Assembly (NCBI GenBank): GCA_025057595.1
Contig: JANXBK010000003.1
Location: forward strand, 62,001 to 126,000
DNA length: 64,000 nt
Direction of reading: 5' to 3'
From: Thermodesulfovibrio sp.
GTDB lineage: Bacteria; Nitrospirota; Thermodesulfovibrionia; Thermodesulfovibrionales; Thermodesulfovibrionaceae
In this document: positions 62,036 through 64,000 of the stretch, piece by piece
Layout: each line of letters begins with the position of its first letter
How positions within the stretch are numbered: the first letter of the stretch is position 1
Position numbers and translations under genes: made by a program
Notes under the pieces: model-generated
The model's input: the letters and a program-made list of their open reading frames with translations, nothing else
What the model was told of the DNA's origin: nothing
Database searches by the model: none

Positions 62036-63769
62036 TTAACTGATAATCTCTTTAATTATTGTTTGAGAGTCTTTTTCTCCATCTATGGCAACTATTTTTG
62101 TATCCACTGAAAGAGGAATTAGTTGTCCTTCTAAGTTTAAAGTTACTTCTTTTAACTTTATTATCTTTTCCTCTATCTCTTTTGCTTCTGAAACTCCTCC
62201 TTTTAAAATAATTCCGAATTTGCTTCCACTCCATCTTGCTGCTATATCTCCGGATCTTATAGTTGATGATATTGTTTTTGCAATAAATTTTACGACAAAA
62301 TCACCTGCCACTCTTCCCCTTTCTTCGTTTATTTTTTTAAGGTTTTCTACTGTTATAAAAATTAAAGAGAATTTCTCACCAATTTTAGCTAAATTAACTT
62401 TTTCTTGTAATGCTTTCTCAAAGTAGAATCTATTATAAAGAGATGTTAAATCATCTTTTATAGCAAGCTCCATTAGTCTTTCCTTTTCTCTCTTAATTGA
62501 TGTAATATCTTCTCCTAAGATAAGAATTATTTTTGGTTTTTCATAAACGACAAATTTTTTTATTCTTAAATATCTTTTATCCTCAAGCTCTACTTCTTCC
62601 TCATCTAATTGATCTTCAATCGTAGCTGCAATTTTATAGGTTAAATATCTTAGTTTTTCAGAAGTTTTCATAAAAATTTGAGCTTTATTATTTGAATAAA
62701 CTATTTCACCTTCCGAATCAATAACTATAACTATATCTTCTAATTTATCAGCTACTGTTCTGAAAACTCTTTCATTTTTTTGACTTTCTAAAGTAATTCC
62801 TTTAATAGTTTTACAAAAATCGTTTATTTCCTCAATTAAAAAGCCTATTTCATCTTTTTCATCAGTCTCTATTGTATCTCTGCTTCCCCTTCTTATTTCC
62901 TGTAGACCAACGACAACATTGTCTATTCTTTTTAAAACTTTTCTACTAATTAGATATAATACAAAAACTCCAAATCCAAAAATTATCAATATATTCAGTA
63001 AAAAAAGTAAAATTAAACCAATATCAGAAAATTTTTCTGTCTCAAAATATATTGCTACAGTCTTTTTCCCAAAAAAGTCATCTAATTTGTGAGTTACTCT
63101 ATAAACTCCACCTTTTTTATCAATATAAGACTCAGATAATGAATCTTCTGCTGATATAATCTTGAAACTACTAAATCCGAGCAAATCTTTTATAAAGTTT
63201 TCCATATTAGAAGTAATAACTCTTCCCATAAAAAGATAGCCTGCTACAGGACCTCTAAAATCACTTTTAACTACAGGATGAACTGCGATAATCATAAAAT
63301 AGTCTTTCTCTTTAACGATTCCAACAAAGCCTCCTCTTTTAACTGAAGAAAAATACCATTGAATATATCTCCTTAATATTCTCTTATCCACTACTTTAAT
63401 TTTTTTTGCTGATATATCGTAAAATCCTCCTGTCTTAATATAGCCTTTTAAATCAACATAAGCTATAAGATGTAGATTATTATTAATATATTTGTCAATT
63501 TTGAGATTAATCTCTTCAAAATTTGGATTCATACCTTGCATAAATAACCAAGCATCTGTCCATGCTGCCCAGTCTCTGGTAAGATTTAATAATTGATTTT
63601 TTTCATGATTGAAAAAATTCTCTACTCTTTTAATATCTTCATTTATTTTCAACCTTCCAAATTTATTTAATATATCTTTTGTATAAAAAAGATAAAAAAC
63701 TAAGTTTATAGACAAAAATATTAGTAATGTCACAAAACAGGCAACTATAATCTTTTTTCTAAGTAACAT
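62036..63769 (-). CDS. CHASE4-HAMP-PAS protein with degenerate GGDEF domain
   Basis: Membrane sensor protein of 577 residues. It has an N-terminal membrane helix (8-28), a periplasmic CHASE4-like domain with LTRDWAAWTDAW (near 60), a second membrane helix (about 255-277), HAMP, PAS (about 340-440; VADKLEDIVIVIDSEGEIVY) and a C-terminal GGDEF-like domain. The active loop reads SGSKF (514-518) rather than GGDEF and the metal-binding Asp of the DIDxF region is replaced, so cyclase activity is unlikely. The RxxD inhibitory site (RSGD, 505-508) is intact, so it may bind c-di-GMP. It precedes acsE by 32 bases on the same strand. A TGGTAAAAT -10 box lies 6 bases before the ATG with no Shine-Dalgarno. 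Confidence 0.88.
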   Translation of the reverse strand: MLLRKKIIVACFVTLLIFLSINLVFYLFYTKDILNKFGRLKINEDIKRVENFFNHEKNQLLNLTRDWAAWTDAWLFMQGMNPNFEEINLKIDKYINNNLHLIAYVDLKGYIKTGGFYDISAKKIKVVDKRILRRYIQWYFSSVKRGGFVGIVKEKDYFMIIAVHPVVKSDFRGPVAGYLFMGRVITSNMENFIKDLLGFSSFKIISAEDSLSESYIDKKGGVYRVTHKLDDFFGKKTVAIYFETEKFSDIGLILLFLLNILIIFGFGVFVLYLISRKVLKRIDNVVVGLQEIRRGSRDTIETDEKDEIGFLIEEINDFCKTIKGITLESQKNERVFRTVADKLEDIVIVIDSEGEIVYSNNKAQIFMKTSEKLRYLTYKIAATIEDQLDEEEVELEDKRYLRIKKFVVYEKPKIILILGEDITSIKREKERLMELAIKDDLTSLYNRFYFEKALQEKVNLAKIGEKFSLIFITVENLKKINEERGRVAGDFVVKFIAKTISSTIRSGDIAARWSGSKFGIILKGGVSEAKEIEEKIIKLKEVTLNLEGQLIPLSVDTKIVAIDGEKDSQTIIKEIIS

Positions 63770-63775
63770 TTTTTA

Positions 63776-63784
63776 ATTTTACCA
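63776..63784 (-). promoter_or_regulatory. Extended -10 promoter for the CHASE4-GGDEF gene
   Basis: TGGTAAAAT on the minus strand (TG-n-TAAAAT) ends 6 bases before the ATG. Transcription would begin about at the start codon. The -35 is weak. Confidence 0.4.
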
Positions 63785-63820
63785 TTTTATCTTAGCAACT
63801 TTTTCAGAAATTTATATATA

Positions 63821-63850
63821 TTGACCTTATATTACATTTTTTAGTATTTT
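63821..63850 (+). promoter_or_regulatory. Candidate promoter for tRNA-Lys
   Basis: TTGACC (63821-63826), 18-base spacer, TATTTT (63845-63850); predicted start about two bases before the mature tRNA 5' end. Confidence 0.4.
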
Positions 63851-63858
63851 AAATTAGT

Positions 63859-63999
<141 letters not shown>

Positions 64000-64000
64000 A

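Noticed and set aside
62052-62234. Short arginine/lysine/serine-rich minus frame inside the CHASE4-GGDEF gene
   Set aside because: It is an alternate frame of a well-supported gene with low-complexity composition and no start signal.

Overview
The window reads as a chromosomal segment of an AT-rich (about one third G+C by eye), Gram-negative, anaerobic and probably thermophilic bacterium. Lipid A and outer-membrane genes (lpxI, lpxA, fabZ, lpxD, skp, bamA) show a double membrane. An acetyl-CoA synthase/corrinoid cluster (acsEDCB) and formate-tetrahydrofolate ligase show a Wood-Ljungdahl pathway. A lactate permease and a futalosine-route menaquinone gene fit a sulfate- or sulfur-reducing lifestyle. 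The combination most resembles Thermodesulfovibrio-type Nitrospirota. That placement is inference from gene content; there is no rRNA gene in the window.

Layout. 1-12,050 (minus): one long run from a ROK kinase through lepA, lepB, ribE, manC and a phosphohexomutase into bamA-skp-lpxD-fabZ-lpxA-lpxI, the last cut by the left edge. 12,200-16,200 (plus): a small repeat-rich lipoprotein with a strong terminator, then a possible RNA switch and rimP-nusA-recG. 16,180-27,900 (minus): a diguanylate cyclase, tRNA-Leu(TAG), and a compact pyrR-pyrB-pyrC-carA-carB-purH-[globin/PsiE membrane protein]-purD operon. 28,030-35,950 (plus): tRNA-Leu(TAA), galU, lon, thiL, rimO, an M50 protease, trmB and a TPR protein. 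35,900-48,900 (minus): mqnB, a radical SAM protein, trmI directly behind tRNA-Gly(CCC), fhs with four small neighbours (three unrecognised), trpD-trpG-trpE, a DHH-CBS-tRNA nucleotidyltransferase fusion and an NrpR-like regulator facing lctP. 49,000-56,200: lctP, a DUF2148 protein, uvrA, an eRF1-like protein and an AI-2E-type permease. 56,200-64,000: tRNA-Met(CAT), a Spy/CpxP-like protein, acsB-acsC-acsD-acsE (minus), a CHASE4-HAMP-PAS-degenerate GGDEF protein and tRNA-Lys(CTT).

How it fits together. Fhs supplies formyl-THF on the methyl branch. AcsE passes the methyl group to the corrinoid protein AcsCD, and AcsB makes acetyl-CoA. The CO dehydrogenase subunit, FolD and MetF are not in the window. 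LctP would import lactate. None of the five tRNA genes encodes CCA, consistent with the nucleotidyltransferase present. Genes are tightly packed with many 1-46 bp overlaps, and no gene-free stretch exceeds 300 bases. I see no IS element, CRISPR array, rRNA or prophage.

Most worth a second look: a protoglobin fused to a PsiE-type membrane domain between purH and purD; a mutually exclusive hairpin pair before rimP-nusA; five start codons with a -10 box 5-9 bases upstream and no usable Shine-Dalgarno, suggesting leaderless mRNAs; a tRNA methyltransferase whose ATG lies six bases behind a tRNA; an eRF1-like protein lacking the expected glutamine; and the small unknown genes behind fhs.
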